A stretch of 60,705 bases of DNA, from assembly GCA_049522565.1 (NCBI GenBank), contig JBEKNT010000002.1:1-60705 (forward strand), given 5' to 3'. A program made the position numbers and the translations under genes. The notes beneath the pieces are model-generated. The model had not been told where the DNA came from. It saw nothing but the letters and a program-made list of their open reading frames with translations, and searched no databases. Source of the stretch: JASHVB01 sp049522565 (lineage in GTDB: Bacteria; Pseudomonadota; Alphaproteobacteria; Acetobacterales; Acetobacteraceae). Positions 18,891-27,396 of this stretch are shown here, piece after piece. Position 1 is the first letter of the stretch; every line of letters begins with the position of its first letter.

Positions 18891-19025
18891 TACGAATATC
18901 CTCCGGCGTTTCAAGCACGAAGCGTATCGGCGGGTCGGCAGCCGGGCAAGGCGAGCGGGTCAAGGCAGGTTCGTGCAATGCGGCAATCGCCGTGTACGGA
19001 GAGTCCACAGCCCGACGGCGTCGGT

Positions 19026-20270
19026 TCATACCAACGGCCGTGCCGTGTCCCTGCGTCGCACCAGATCCATCCCCACCAGCACGGCCGGAATGGCGCAGAC
19101 CACCCAACCGGCCGCGTAGCCCCTCGTCACGTGCAGCAGCAACGAAAATACCGATGGACACAGGAACGCACCCATCTGGCCGAACGACAGCACGCCGCCG
19201 GTGACCGCGCCGGCCCGGCCGGCGGGCGCGAGGCGGGCCGCCTCTGACAACAGAATGCCGTGCCAGGACATCGCGGTGGCGCTGAGCACGCCGGTGACCA
19301 CGCCTATCGCGAGAGCAGACCATGCTGGGGTGAATGTACCGGTCAGCACCACGCTCGCCGCCATCCCGAACGCGAGCCAGGCCATCACCAAGCGCGGCGC
19401 GACATAGAAGCTGCCAACCCAGCCCCACAGGATACGGCAGGGAATCGCGAGGGCTATGACCGCGGAGAACAACGCCCCCGCCGCTACGAGATCGTAGCCA
19501 AGCGCGGTGAGATACGTCACGAAATAAGCGATGAAGACCGCCTGAAGGCCGTTGAATGCAAAGCAGGCGAAGGACAACGCGCGCAACTCCGGTACCGCCA
19601 ACACGCCGGTGATCGTCGTCCGGAAGTCTGACAGGTGGATGGCATGGCTAGGAGACGGATCGGTATCCAGCCGCCCATGCAGTGGTTGCAGCAGCAGGGC
19701 AAAGCACCAGCAGGCTCCAGCACTGACCAGCATGGTGCCGCGCCACCCCAGGGACTGGGCCAGCGTGGGACCAAGCGAGCCGCCGAGCAGGATGCCCGCC
19801 GGGATGGCGGTCTGCGTGATGGAGAATGCGAAGGGCGCGTATCGCCTGACTGCCCACCGGCCGAGCAATTGGGAACTGGCGGGAGTCGCGACGGCGGCGA
19901 TGCCGTTGCCGACCAGCGCCGACAGCACGAAGCCCGCTGCTCCACCAATAACCGCGACCGCCATTCCGCCGCCGGTCGAAAGCAATGCGATCTGGCTCAT
20001 GCGGATGGCACCGTGGCGAATGATGAACCCGCCCGATCCGAGCTGACCGATCAGCGCGGCGATGGCCACCAGTCCAAAATAGACCCCGACCCAAGATGGA
20101 TCGGCGTGCAGTTCGAGGATGATCAGCGGGGCGAGCACCGCAGGCAGCACCCGGCCGACCGAACCGCAGGTTTGTTGCAGAAACATCGCCACGACGGCGA
20201 TCATCATCCGGGTCAAATGGCGGCTTCCTTTGGGTGGATCTGTTGCAACCCAAAGGTCGCGCCACGTCAA
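19026..20270 (-). CDS. Major facilitator superfamily transporter
   Basis: This 414-residue protein has about twelve hydrophobic segments, including MMIAVVAMFLQQTCGSVGRV, the GQLGSGGFIIRHGAIRMSQI loop between helices 2 and 3 (MFS motif A-like), and AGAVTGGVLSFGQMGAFLCP late on. The start is uncertain: TTG at 20270 gives the full frame, and an ATG at 20207 sits just before the first helix. Substrate unknown. Its position upstream of the second amidohydrolase suggests uptake or export of that enzyme's substrate or product. Confidence 0.88.
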   Translation of the reverse strand: MTWRDLWVATDPPKGSRHLTRMMIAVVAMFLQQTCGSVGRVLPAVLAPLIILELHADPSWVGVYFGLVAIAALIGQLGSGGFIIRHGAIRMSQIALLSTGGGMAVAVIGGAAGFVLSALVGNGIAAVATPASSQLLGRWAVRRYAPFAFSITQTAIPAGILLGGSLGPTLAQSLGWRGTMLVSAGACWCFALLLQPLHGRLDTDPSPSHAIHLSDFRTTITGVLAVPELRALSFACFAFNGLQAVFIAYFVTYLTALGYDLVAAGALFSAVIALAIPCRILWGWVGSFYVAPRLVMAWLAFGMAASVVLTGTFTPAWSALAIGVVTGVLSATAMSWHGILLSEAARLAPAGRAGAVTGGVLSFGQMGAFLCPSVFSLLLHVTRGYAAGWVVCAIPAVLVGMDLVRRRDTARPLV

Positions 20271-20480
20271 CGTTAGCGGCGACCGTAATCCACGAGGAAG
20301 CCCGTTGCGCTAACAAATCCCGTAGCGGGTTTGGCTTGGCGCGCGGGGCTGCATGCCGCACATCCCCAGCGATTGGTTTGGTTCGGCGGTCGAGTGGCTG
20401 GGTAGGGCGCCGCACCGAAGCCAACGCCGTAATACCAACCGCCCTGACGCTTGCCTCTCGGCTGGTTCGCACCGACGCCG

Positions 20481-20568
20481 CCCCGTCGTGGCCGGGCTTG
20501 ACCCGGCCACCTATGCAGCCGTGATGCCGCGATAGATGGCCGGGTCAGGCCGGGCCATGACGGGTGGG
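20481..20568. repeat. REP-like palindromic element (GGGTCAAGCCCGGCC family)
   Basis: CGTGGCCGGGCTTGACCCGG on the left pairs with GGCCGGGTCAGGCCGGGCCA on the right to give a long hairpin. It lies in the 315-base gap 20271-20585 between the MFS gene and the DUF429 gene. The rest of the gap holds no recognisable gene. Confidence 0.75.
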
Positions 20569-20585
20569 GCGGCCCGTGCCGCACG

Positions 20586-21596
20586 TCAATGTTTCGGACG
20601 GTCGGTATCGGTATAAGAGGGCAGGAAACCGAGCGGCAACGCCGTCTGGCCCAACACCCAGCCCTCCCAACGGTGGATCCACGGATCGTTCGGCGCGGTA
20701 TCCGGCCGGTTGCCGGCCAGCACGTTCAGTACGCACAGCACGCCCAGCACGCAATCGAAGCGGTCCTCGCCCGCTGCGTCGGCGCCGAACCCGTCTGCCA
20801 CCGCAACGCTCAGCGCCGCCTTGGGCGCCACGTCCAGCCGCCGCATTGCGTCCAGCAGCGGCGCGGCCACGGCGGCGCGGTCGGCCTGCCGCCGCTTGCT
20901 GCCCTTCAGTCTGAGGCCGAGATGGCGCAGCGCCTCCGCCGGATAGGTCTCCGCCAACGCCACCGCGCCCGGCGCCAGCAGCGAACGAAACGGCCCGGCG
21001 AACGGCCAGAAACGCACATCCTCGCCGGTCGCCAGCGCTGGCAGCAGCATGTCGCGCCACGCGGCGATCGCCGCTTTGCCCGACTGGTTGGCGCCGAGTG
21101 TCCAGAACAGCGGCGCCCCCGCGGGCCGCTCCGCCGTCGCGCGGTCGCAGGCGCGCGACAGGCCGGTAGCGGAGCCCAGCCCCAGCGCCGCCGCATGCGC
21201 CGCACGGGTCATGCCGGCGATGCCGCGCGCGGGATAGAATGGCCGCTCGGGCGCCAATTCCTCCAGCACCGCGCAGACCCGGAAGAAATCCGGCCAGTTC
21301 CGGGTCGCCTGGAGGAAGTGCAGGAAATCGGATTCCTGCCGCTGCGCCGCATAGGCGCGCGGCAGGCCCAGTGGCAGATCGACACCCAGCGCCACCGGCC
21401 CGCCCTCTGCCTCCGCGCGCAGCCGCGCCAGGAAGCGCGCCACCTCGCCTACCGGGCGCGGCACGTGCAGCACCCAGCCTGACCCGATGGGGCGTGCCAC
21501 CGCGACCCAGCGTTTGTGCGGGTCGATGCTCCAGTCCGCATGCGCGACGAGGGACGCCGGCACGGACGTTGCTTCATGGTAAGAGGCTGTGCCCAT
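20586..21596 (-). CDS. DUF429 family protein (predicted RNase H-fold nuclease-like)
   Basis: The ATG at 21596 gives 336 residues; a TTG seven codons upstream is also open. The layout fits DUF429: an early DWSIDPHKRWVAVARP strand, GVDLPLGLPRAYA, FYPARGIAGMT, ALAETYPAEALRHLGL and a terminal acidic DRFDCVLGVL. By family knowledge this is an RNase H-like fold with acidic residues in the core, but its biochemical role is not established. It diverges from the cytochrome b561 gene with only 20 bases between the start codons. Confidence 0.7.
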   Translation of the reverse strand: MGTASYHEATSVPASLVAHADWSIDPHKRWVAVARPIGSGWVLHVPRPVGEVARFLARLRAEAEGGPVALGVDLPLGLPRAYAAQRQESDFLHFLQATRNWPDFFRVCAVLEELAPERPFYPARGIAGMTRAAHAAALGLGSATGLSRACDRATAERPAGAPLFWTLGANQSGKAAIAAWRDMLLPALATGEDVRFWPFAGPFRSLLAPGAVALAETYPAEALRHLGLRLKGSKRRQADRAAVAAPLLDAMRRLDVAPKAALSVAVADGFGADAAGEDRFDCVLGVLCVLNVLAGNRPDTAPNDPWIHRWEGWVLGQTALPLGFLPSYTDTDRPKH

Positions 21597-21616
21597 GGCC
21601 CTCGGGGAGTTTGGCA

Positions 21617-22144
21617 ATGCCCTATCGCTACCCGGCCACCGCCCGCTGGTTCCACTGGATCACCGTGGCGCTCGTCATCGTGTTGGGCGGCCTCGGCGTA
21701 TGGATGACCAGCTTCGAGCCAAAGGACGCAGCATTCAAGGATCTGCTGTATGACGTCCACGAATCGACGGGCGTGGCACTGCTCGGCATCGTTGCGCTGC
21801 GGCTGCTGCGCCGCCTGGCCAATCCGCCCGCGCCACTGCCGTCGCGCCTGCCGCGCGCGGTCCGCTTCGCGGCACGCACCAACCATGCGCTGATGTACGC
21901 GGTGCTGCTGGTGCAGCCGACGACCGGATTCCTCGCCGCCAACGCCTGGGGATACCCGCTCACCTGGGTCGGGCTGGTGCCGATCCCGTCACCGATCGGC
22001 CACGACGAAGCGATCGCTCCGTATCTGTCGGCGGTGCATTGGTGGGGCGCGTTGCTATTGCTCGGGCTGGTCGCGCTGCATATGGCCGGTGTGGCGTATC
22101 ATGGCGTGACCCGGCGGGACGGCGTGGTGCGGCGGATGATCTGA
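21617..22144 (+). CDS. Cytochrome b561 family protein
   Basis: The ATG at 21617, with GGGGAG about eight bases upstream, gives 175 residues with four membrane helices. Haem-ligand candidates are the histidines in RWFHW, DVHEST, TNHALMY and ALHMAG...YHG, matching the bacterial b561 pattern. Family role: a dihaem membrane protein passing electrons between quinone and periplasmic acceptors. It is unlinked to other respiratory genes here and shares a very short divergent gap with the DUF429 gene. Confidence 0.93.
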   Translation: MPYRYPATARWFHWITVALVIVLGGLGVWMTSFEPKDAAFKDLLYDVHESTGVALLGIVALRLLRRLANPPAPLPSRLPRAVRFAARTNHALMYAVLLVQPTTGFLAANAWGYPLTWVGLVPIPSPIGHDEAIAPYLSAVHWWGALLLLGLVALHMAGVAYHGVTRRDGVVRRMI

Positions 22145-22299
22145 AAGGCCGTGAGCGTAGAAGGAATCCCGTCGTGTCGCTTCGACGTGAGCAGAGGTTA
22201 CGAAACCAGCCCCCAGCGGGTCGAATGTATATCGGTGACCTGTTGGAAGACTGCACTCTGGTTGCACCTGTGCATGGCAAGATCCTGAACTCGAAATGA

Positions 22300-22590
22300 C
22301 CCATTCATCGCTCGTTCACAGCGGACGCCGCCGCTCGTGCAGCCGAGGTTGCCTTGTCACGGTTGACCGGCGATGCCTGCGTCGTCGATGCGGTGCGCGA
22401 CCTGGGGGGCGATCAGCGTCGAAACCTGATCTTGCGAGCGTCGGCCATCAACCCAAGCGGCATTGCCACACCGATCATAATCAAGGCAACACGGGCCGCC
22501 GACTACGATCCCGCAGCCGAGACTGTCTATGCGACGTCAGGGCTGGTGAAGGAGTGGGCGGCGGCGACGTTGCTGGCCCGACAAGCACCA
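22300..22590 (+). pseudogene. Fragment resembling an aminoglycoside-phosphotransferase-like kinase N-terminus
   Basis: From the stop at 22297 the frame reads FTADAAARAAEVALSRLTG, then LGGDQRRNLILRA, ATPIIIKATRAADYDP and SGLVKEWAAATLLA. That is the usual order in the N-lobe of APH/choline-kinase-like proteins (glycine loop, VIVK lysine, an acidic helix with EWA). The catalytic C-lobe is absent; the frame becomes low-complexity and runs into the 3' end of the symporter gene. The rest of the gap 22145-22711 holds nothing I recognise. The identification is tentative. Confidence 0.4.
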
Positions 22591-22711
22591 AAGTCTGGCC
22601 ACCGCGGCGGCGCGCGCCGCCCCAAGTCCAGAACTTCCGACAATACGGCAGCTCACCACGAGCGTATGCCCATCCGAACTGGCGATCGTCGCTCCGGGTC
22701 GCGAATTCCTG

Positions 22712-24244
22712 CTACGCGTAGTCCTCCGCCGCCGTCACGTCCTGGTCGCGGTCGGAGGCCACCCGGTTGAGAAACAGCGACACGACGAACGACACCACGA
22801 GGTTCACCACCAGCGAGGCCAGCGCGGCGTAGCAAGGGAAGCTGATGCCGGCGAGGTGCAGCGGATACACCGGCGCGAAGTTGTTGCTCGCCACCATCCA
22901 GGACCCCAACCCGAATCCCGCCACCCAGCCGAGCAACAATGCCCAACCATTGAAGAAGCGGGTGTAGAGGCCAAGGACGACGGCAGGCGCCGTCTGCACG
23001 ATCCACACCCCGCCGAGCAATTGCAGCCACAGCGCGTACTGCAGCGGCAGTGCGAAGATGAATACCAACGCGCCCGCCTTGATCACCAGCGACGTGATCT
23101 TCGCCACTTGGCTCTCCTGGGCGTCGGTGCAAGCGGGGTTGAGGAACTCGCGGTAGATGTTGCGGGTGAAGGTGTTGGCGGTGGCGATCGACATGATCGC
23201 CGCGGGCACCAGCGCGCCGATGGCGATGGCGGCGAACGCCACGCCGACGAACCAGCTCGGGAACAGCGCCAGGAACAGCGCCGGCACCGCGAAGTTGTTG
23301 GAGTAGCGCTTGAACCCGCCGGCAAGCTCCGGCATCGACTGCACGCCGATGGCGATCGCCATGAAGCCGACCAGCGCCAGCAGCCCCAGCATCAGCGAAT
23401 AGGCCGGCAGCATGGCGGCATTGCGCCGCACCACGCGCGAGCTGGAGGCGCTGAGGATGCCGGTAATCGAGTGCGGATACAGGAACAGCGCGCAGGCCGA
23501 GCCGAGCGCCAGCGTCGCATAGGCGCTGAACGAACCATACGAACCGGCGGGTGGCGCCGCGAGCAGTAGTTTGGGCGAGGGGATGGCCGAAAACACCTTG
23601 TCATAGCCGCCGAGATGGATAGGCACCGCGATGATGGCGGCGAACACGGTGATATAGATCAGCAGGTCCTTCACCACGGCGATCATCGCCGGCGCCCGCA
23701 GGCCGGAGGTGTAGGTGAACGCCGCCAGGATGACGAAGGCGATGATCAGCGGCAGGTCGCCGGCGAAACCGGCGGTCTCCACGCCCATCGCACCGATCAC
23801 CACCTGGATGCCGACAAGCTGCAAGGCGATGTACGGCATGGTGGCGAGGATACCGGTGAACGCAATGGCCAGCGCCAGCCAGCGGTTGCCGAAGCGGCCG
23901 CGCACGAAATCCGCCGAGGTGACATAGCCGTGCTTGTGCGCCACCGACCACAGGCGCGGGAACACGATGTACAGCAGCGGATAGATCATCACCGTGTATG
24001 GCACGGCAAAGAAGCCGATGGCACCGGCACCGAACATCAGCGCGGGCACCGCGATGAAGGTATAGGCGGTATAGAGGTCGCCGCCGATCAGGAACCAAGT
24101 GACGAAGGTGCCGAAGCGGCGCCCGCCGAGCCCCCATTCGTGCAGCAGGCCGAGGTCGCCCTTGCGCCAGTGCGCGGCGACGAAGCCCAGCCAGGTGATG
24201 AAGCCGAACAGCAGGATGAAGACGATCAGCGCGGTCCAGTTCAT
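22712..24244 (-). CDS. Sodium:solute symporter, monocarboxylate permease (MctP-like)
   Basis: This 510-residue protein has about thirteen hydrophobic segments of the SSS family. Landmarks are EWGLGGRRFGTFVTWFLIGG near residues 36-55, TAYTFIAVPALMFG, and the region ALGSACALFLYPHSITGILS that carries conserved sodium-site residues. A 70-residue DUF3311 protein is encoded three bases upstream, the arrangement known from Rhizobium-type MctP (pyruvate, lactate and other monocarboxylates). The monocarboxylate substrate is therefore likely but inferred from the pairing. Confidence 0.9.
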   Translation of the reverse strand: MNWTALIVFILLFGFITWLGFVAAHWRKGDLGLLHEWGLGGRRFGTFVTWFLIGGDLYTAYTFIAVPALMFGAGAIGFFAVPYTVMIYPLLYIVFPRLWSVAHKHGYVTSADFVRGRFGNRWLALAIAFTGILATMPYIALQLVGIQVVIGAMGVETAGFAGDLPLIIAFVILAAFTYTSGLRAPAMIAVVKDLLIYITVFAAIIAVPIHLGGYDKVFSAIPSPKLLLAAPPAGSYGSFSAYATLALGSACALFLYPHSITGILSASSSRVVRRNAAMLPAYSLMLGLLALVGFMAIAIGVQSMPELAGGFKRYSNNFAVPALFLALFPSWFVGVAFAAIAIGALVPAAIMSIATANTFTRNIYREFLNPACTDAQESQVAKITSLVIKAGALVFIFALPLQYALWLQLLGGVWIVQTAPAVVLGLYTRFFNGWALLLGWVAGFGLGSWMVASNNFAPVYPLHLAGISFPCYAALASLVVNLVVSFVVSLFLNRVASDRDQDVTAAEDYA

Positions 24245-24247
24245 GGA

Positions 24248-24460
24248 TCAGCGCTCCACCAGGTAGACGAACCCGATGATCGCCGCTCCGAGGATCACCC
24301 AGCCGAGCTGGTACCAGTAGAAGAACGGGATGCCCGCCAGCATCGGCTCGGCGCGGTCGTACGACGAGACCCAAAGCATCGCGATAAACGGCAAGATCAG
24401 CAGCAGGCGCGCCCACACCACGACCCGCACCGGTCGATGTTCGTTGCTGTGCCCGGACAT
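24248..24460 (-). CDS. DUF3311 small membrane protein
   Basis: This 70-residue protein has two hydrophobic helices (VVWARLLLILPFIAMLW and YQLGWVILGAAIIGFVYLVE) joined by a short loop, SSYDRAEPMLAGIPFFYW, which is the DUF3311 pattern. It lies immediately upstream of the SSS-family symporter with a three-base gap, so it is almost certainly an accessory subunit or small partner of that carrier. Confidence 0.9.
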   Translation of the reverse strand: MSGHSNEHRPVRVVVWARLLLILPFIAMLWVSSYDRAEPMLAGIPFFYWYQLGWVILGAAIIGFVYLVER

Positions 24461-24506
24461 GGCTTCCCCCGATTCGCGGCAGTTTCCGTCTGCTTATCAG
24501 AATAAT

Positions 24507-24652
24507 CCTCTCCCGCGAAGCGGGAGGGCGCGAAGGTGCGAAGCACCAAGGACGAGGGTGATCGGGTCAGCACGCAACAACAGCGTACCGACCCGATCAG
24601 CCTCACGCCGAGCTTCGCGCCGCGCTCTCCCGCCGCAGGCGGGAGAGGTTTT
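24507..24652. repeat. Mosaic intergenic repeat (CTCCCGC / GTGATCGGGTCGGCAC family)
   Basis: CCTCTCCCGCGAAGCGGGAG starts the element and CCGCAGGCGGGAGAGGTTTT ends it, giving inverted outer arms. The core carries GAGGGTGATCGGGTCAGCAC and its complement-like ACCGACCCGATC. Related units recur at 31007-31168, 33578-33806 and 41268-41348. It fills the gap between the DUF3311 gene and the end of the MoxR-operon membrane protein. Confidence 0.7.
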
Positions 24653-26749
24653 CTACCTCCCCTCGCGCCGCCAGGCACCCACCATCAGGCCCAGCATCAG
24701 CGGCAGCGCGATCCAGGACGGTAGCAGTGCCAGGGCGGCGATACCGGTCACCAAGTGGTCGTGCCGCCGCTCCAGACCGATCCAGGAACTGCCTGACGCA
24801 CCACGGTCCGGCTCGGTGCGGCGCAGTTCCGGCACATCCGGCGAGGCGGCGCTGCCCAGCCAGTGCACCCCACCGCCGGACGCGCGCGCCAGCTTGCCGA
24901 CGAGGCCGGCAGTCGCGCGCAAATCGGCGATCTCCAGCGGGTTGGCCGCGCCGGCCGCGGCATAGGCGGAGCGCTGTCCGTCGCTCACCTGCCACACCCC
25001 TGGCGCGGTTGCCGCCAGCCCGGTGGTCGCCCGCCCCGGCGCGGTCTCGGTCAGCTTCAGCCTCTGCGTCTTGCCGTCCGGATCGGTTACCGTGACATCC
25101 CCTGGCGGGCCGGGATCGGTGGAGCGCCGCTCAATCGTCAGCCGCCCGTCCGCCACCTGCGCCGTCAGCGCGTTCTCCTCCAACGCCGGCTCCTGCATCA
25201 GCCAGTGCGCCACCCGGCGCAGCAGTTCGGCTTGCGGCCCGCCACCGTCGTGGCCACGCGACCACAGCCAGATCTGGTCGGACAGCAACAGTGCGGCGCG
25301 GCCCTTGCCGACCCGGTTCAGCACCAGCAGCGGATCGCCATCCGGGGCCTGCATCAGTACTTCGCCATGCACGTCCGAGGGATTGACGTGGCGATACCAC
25401 GATCCCCAGCTCGGCGGCGTGTTCGAAGCGTCCGGCGGATTGGCGCCCGTCAGCCCCTCGGTCACCGGGTGACGCTGCCCCAGGTCGGACACCTGGGGCC
25501 GGAACCGTCCGTCCACCACCGCATTGAACGGCGCCGGCGCACCGGGCAGCACCGCACCGAGCGGCGTCGCGGCCAAGCTCGCCGGACCGGAAAACTCCGG
25601 CCCGACCGACAGCAGCAGCGCCCCGCCTTCCCGCACGTGCTCTGCGATATTGCCGAGATAGGGCAGCGGCAGCAGGCCGCGGTTCTGGAACCGGTCCAGG
25701 ATGATCAGGTCGAATTCGCCGATCTTGTCGAGGAACAGCTCGCGCACCGGGAACGCGATCAGCGCCAGCTCGTTCAGCGGCGTCAGGTCATCCTTTTCCG
25801 GCGGCCGCAGGATGGTGAAGTGCACCAGGTCCACCGACGGATCGGCCTTCAGCAGCCGCCGCCAGGTGCGCTCGCCGGGATGTGGCTCACCTGAGATCAG
25901 CAGCACGCGCAGCCGGTCGCGCACGCCGTTGATCTCCACCACGGCGCGGTTGTTCAGCGTGGAGACCTCGCCGGGCAACTTGTCGGCCGACAGTTCCACC
26001 ACAGTGGGACCGGCGCGGGTGATCGGCAGCTCGATCTGCTGCTGTACCCCGACCGGCACGTTCTCCACCCGCGGCGGGTCGCCGTCGCGGCGGATCGTCA
26101 GGTTGGCGGTGCCGCCGCGACGCGCAACGCCGAGGTCCTCCACGGCAACCCGCAGCGTCGCCGACTTGCCGACGATGCCGTAGCTGGGTGCCTCGATGAC
26201 GCGCAGGCGGCGGTCGGTTTCCTCGCCCTTGGCAGGAATCAGCACGTTCAATGGCGCGCCGCCGGGCGCGATGGTCGGGATGTCGTGGATCTGCCCGTCG
26301 GTGATGGCGATGGTGCCGGCCAGCCGCGAGCGCGGGATATCCGCCAGCGCCCGGTCGATCACGCTGAACAGCCGCGTGCCGGCATCGCCTTGCTCCGGTA
26401 CGGTGACGGTACGCAGCTCCAGGTCGGGCAGCTTCGCCGCCTGCGCTGCAATGGCGGCACGCGCCGCCTCCGCCAGTTGCGCACGGTCGCCGACCTGCAT
26501 CGAGGCGGTGTGGTCCACTACCAGTAGCCCGACATCGGGTAGCGTTTCGCGCGTTTCCTGCACCAGGCGCGGACCCGCAAGCCACAGCAGCAGCACGCCG
26601 AAGGCGCCGAACCGCAGGATCGTGCCACGCGCCCGCCTTGTGGCGGCGAGCGCGACGATCAGCGCCGCGAGAACGCCGAGCGTGACGATCAGCCACACCG
26701 GCAGCAGCGGATCGAAGCGCAGCGCGGCGATGGCCTGTTCAGGGTGCAT
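24653..26749 (-). CDS. Large membrane protein of the MoxR/DUF58 operon (VWA-like, glutamine-amidotransferase-like fold)
   Basis: This 698-residue protein has two N-terminal membrane helices (about residues 17-35 and 45-60), a VWA-like stretch starting LPDVGLLVVDHTASMQVGDR, a middle domain ending LRVLLISGEPHPGERTWRRL, a GATase1-like domain with FDLIILDRFQNRGLL and EHVREGGALLLSVGPEF, and a C-terminal helix. Instead of the full DxSxS metal site it reads DHTAS. It is the last gene of the MoxR, DUF58, DUF4159/BatA-like operon, a cluster known from alphaproteobacteria and thought to work in the envelope. It is separated from the preceding gene by a 647-base insert that contains another gene on the other strand. 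Confidence 0.8.
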   Translation of the reverse strand: MHPEQAIAALRFDPLLPVWLIVTLGVLAALIVALAATRRARGTILRFGAFGVLLLWLAGPRLVQETRETLPDVGLLVVDHTASMQVGDRAQLAEAARAAIAAQAAKLPDLELRTVTVPEQGDAGTRLFSVIDRALADIPRSRLAGTIAITDGQIHDIPTIAPGGAPLNVLIPAKGEETDRRLRVIEAPSYGIVGKSATLRVAVEDLGVARRGGTANLTIRRDGDPPRVENVPVGVQQQIELPITRAGPTVVELSADKLPGEVSTLNNRAVVEINGVRDRLRVLLISGEPHPGERTWRRLLKADPSVDLVHFTILRPPEKDDLTPLNELALIAFPVRELFLDKIGEFDLIILDRFQNRGLLPLPYLGNIAEHVREGGALLLSVGPEFSGPASLAATPLGAVLPGAPAPFNAVVDGRFRPQVSDLGQRHPVTEGLTGANPPDASNTPPSWGSWYRHVNPSDVHGEVLMQAPDGDPLLVLNRVGKGRAALLLSDQIWLWSRGHDGGGPQAELLRRVAHWLMQEPALEENALTAQVADGRLTIERRSTDPGPPGDVTVTDPDGKTQRLKLTETAPGRATTGLAATAPGVWQVSDGQRSAYAAAGAANPLEIADLRATAGLVGKLARASGGGVHWLGSAASPDVPELRRTEPDRGASGSSWIGLERRHDHLVTGIAALALLPSWIALPLMLGLMVGAWRREGR

Positions 26750-26801
26750 TCAGAGTCCTACGACCATGCGCTTGTCATTCGCCGATGTCGCTGCCCCGAC
26801 A

Positions 26802-26860
26802 CACCTGTCATTGCGAGAAGCGTAGCGACGAAGCAATCTCCCGCCTGACGGGCGGCGGTT
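26802..26860. repeat. CATTGCGAG element, left copy flanking small gene
   Basis: CACCTGTCATTGCGAG, then AGCGACGAAGCAATC and CCCGCCTGACGGG. It matches the inverted copy ending at 27380 at nearly every base over about 50 positions. Together they bound a segment carrying one small gene. Confidence 0.8.
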
Positions 26861-26978
26861 CCCGCCAGCGGCAAATATGTGGCTTCCAGCCCACAAGTAC
26901 AGGCCCAGTTGGTGGTGCCCGTTAACTCGTGGGCCGGCTCTTTCTGCTCCAATCCCCAAATCCGCCGCGGGCCCGGAT

Positions 26979-27254
26979 ATGGACGGAGTGAACAACCTTA
27001 CAGGTGGCGGCAGTCCGCCGCATGATCCCGGCATGGAAGCCAGGGTCGCCGTGCGGGAAGAGATCGCCGCGTCGACAAAGCAGGCAATGGCGGGTCTACA
27101 GCAGGAAGTGCACGACCTGCGCTCCGACACGAACCGCCGGATTGATTCATTGCGCGATGCCGTAGAAAGCGACTTCCGCATCCTCTTCGGTGCCATCATC
27201 AGCGTCGCGCTCGGACTGGCGGCGCTCATGGCCAACGGCTTCCACTGGTTCTGA
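26979..27254 (+). CDS. Small coiled-coil plus C-terminal membrane-helix protein
   Basis: This 91-residue protein starts MDGVNNLTGGGSPPHDPGME. Residues 20-60 are a charged amphipathic stretch (REEIAASTKQAMAGLQQEVH and RRIDSLRDAVESDF) likely to form a coiled coil. The end is one membrane helix, LFGAIISVALGLAALMANGF, then HWF. The layout is like that of XhlA-type or other tail-anchored small proteins; no function is known. It is on the plus strand inside a minus-strand operon, between inverted CATTGCGAG repeats. The ribosome binding site is weak. Confidence 0.65.
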   Translation: MDGVNNLTGGGSPPHDPGMEARVAVREEIAASTKQAMAGLQQEVHDLRSDTNRRIDSLRDAVESDFRILFGAIISVALGLAALMANGFHWF

Positions 27255-27281
27255 CCAGCCTCGCACCTCTTCACATTCTGC

Positions 27282-27380
27282 ACTGCTCGAGCGACGCGAC
27301 GAAACAATCCCCCGCGAGCGGAGCGGTCGCTCGTCAGGCGGGGGATTGCTTCGTCGCTTCGCGCCTCGCAATGACAGGTG
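27282..27380. repeat. CATTGCGAG element, right copy (inverted) flanking small gene
   Basis: Read on the minus strand from 27380 it begins CACCTGTCATTGCGAG, then AAGCGACGAAGCAATC, matching the left copy. It is itself a hairpin, because GCGACGAAACAATCCCCCGC at 27293 pairs with GCGGGGGATTGCTTCGTCGC at 27339. Confidence 0.8.
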
Positions 27381-27396
27381 GGATGCGACCGCAGCA

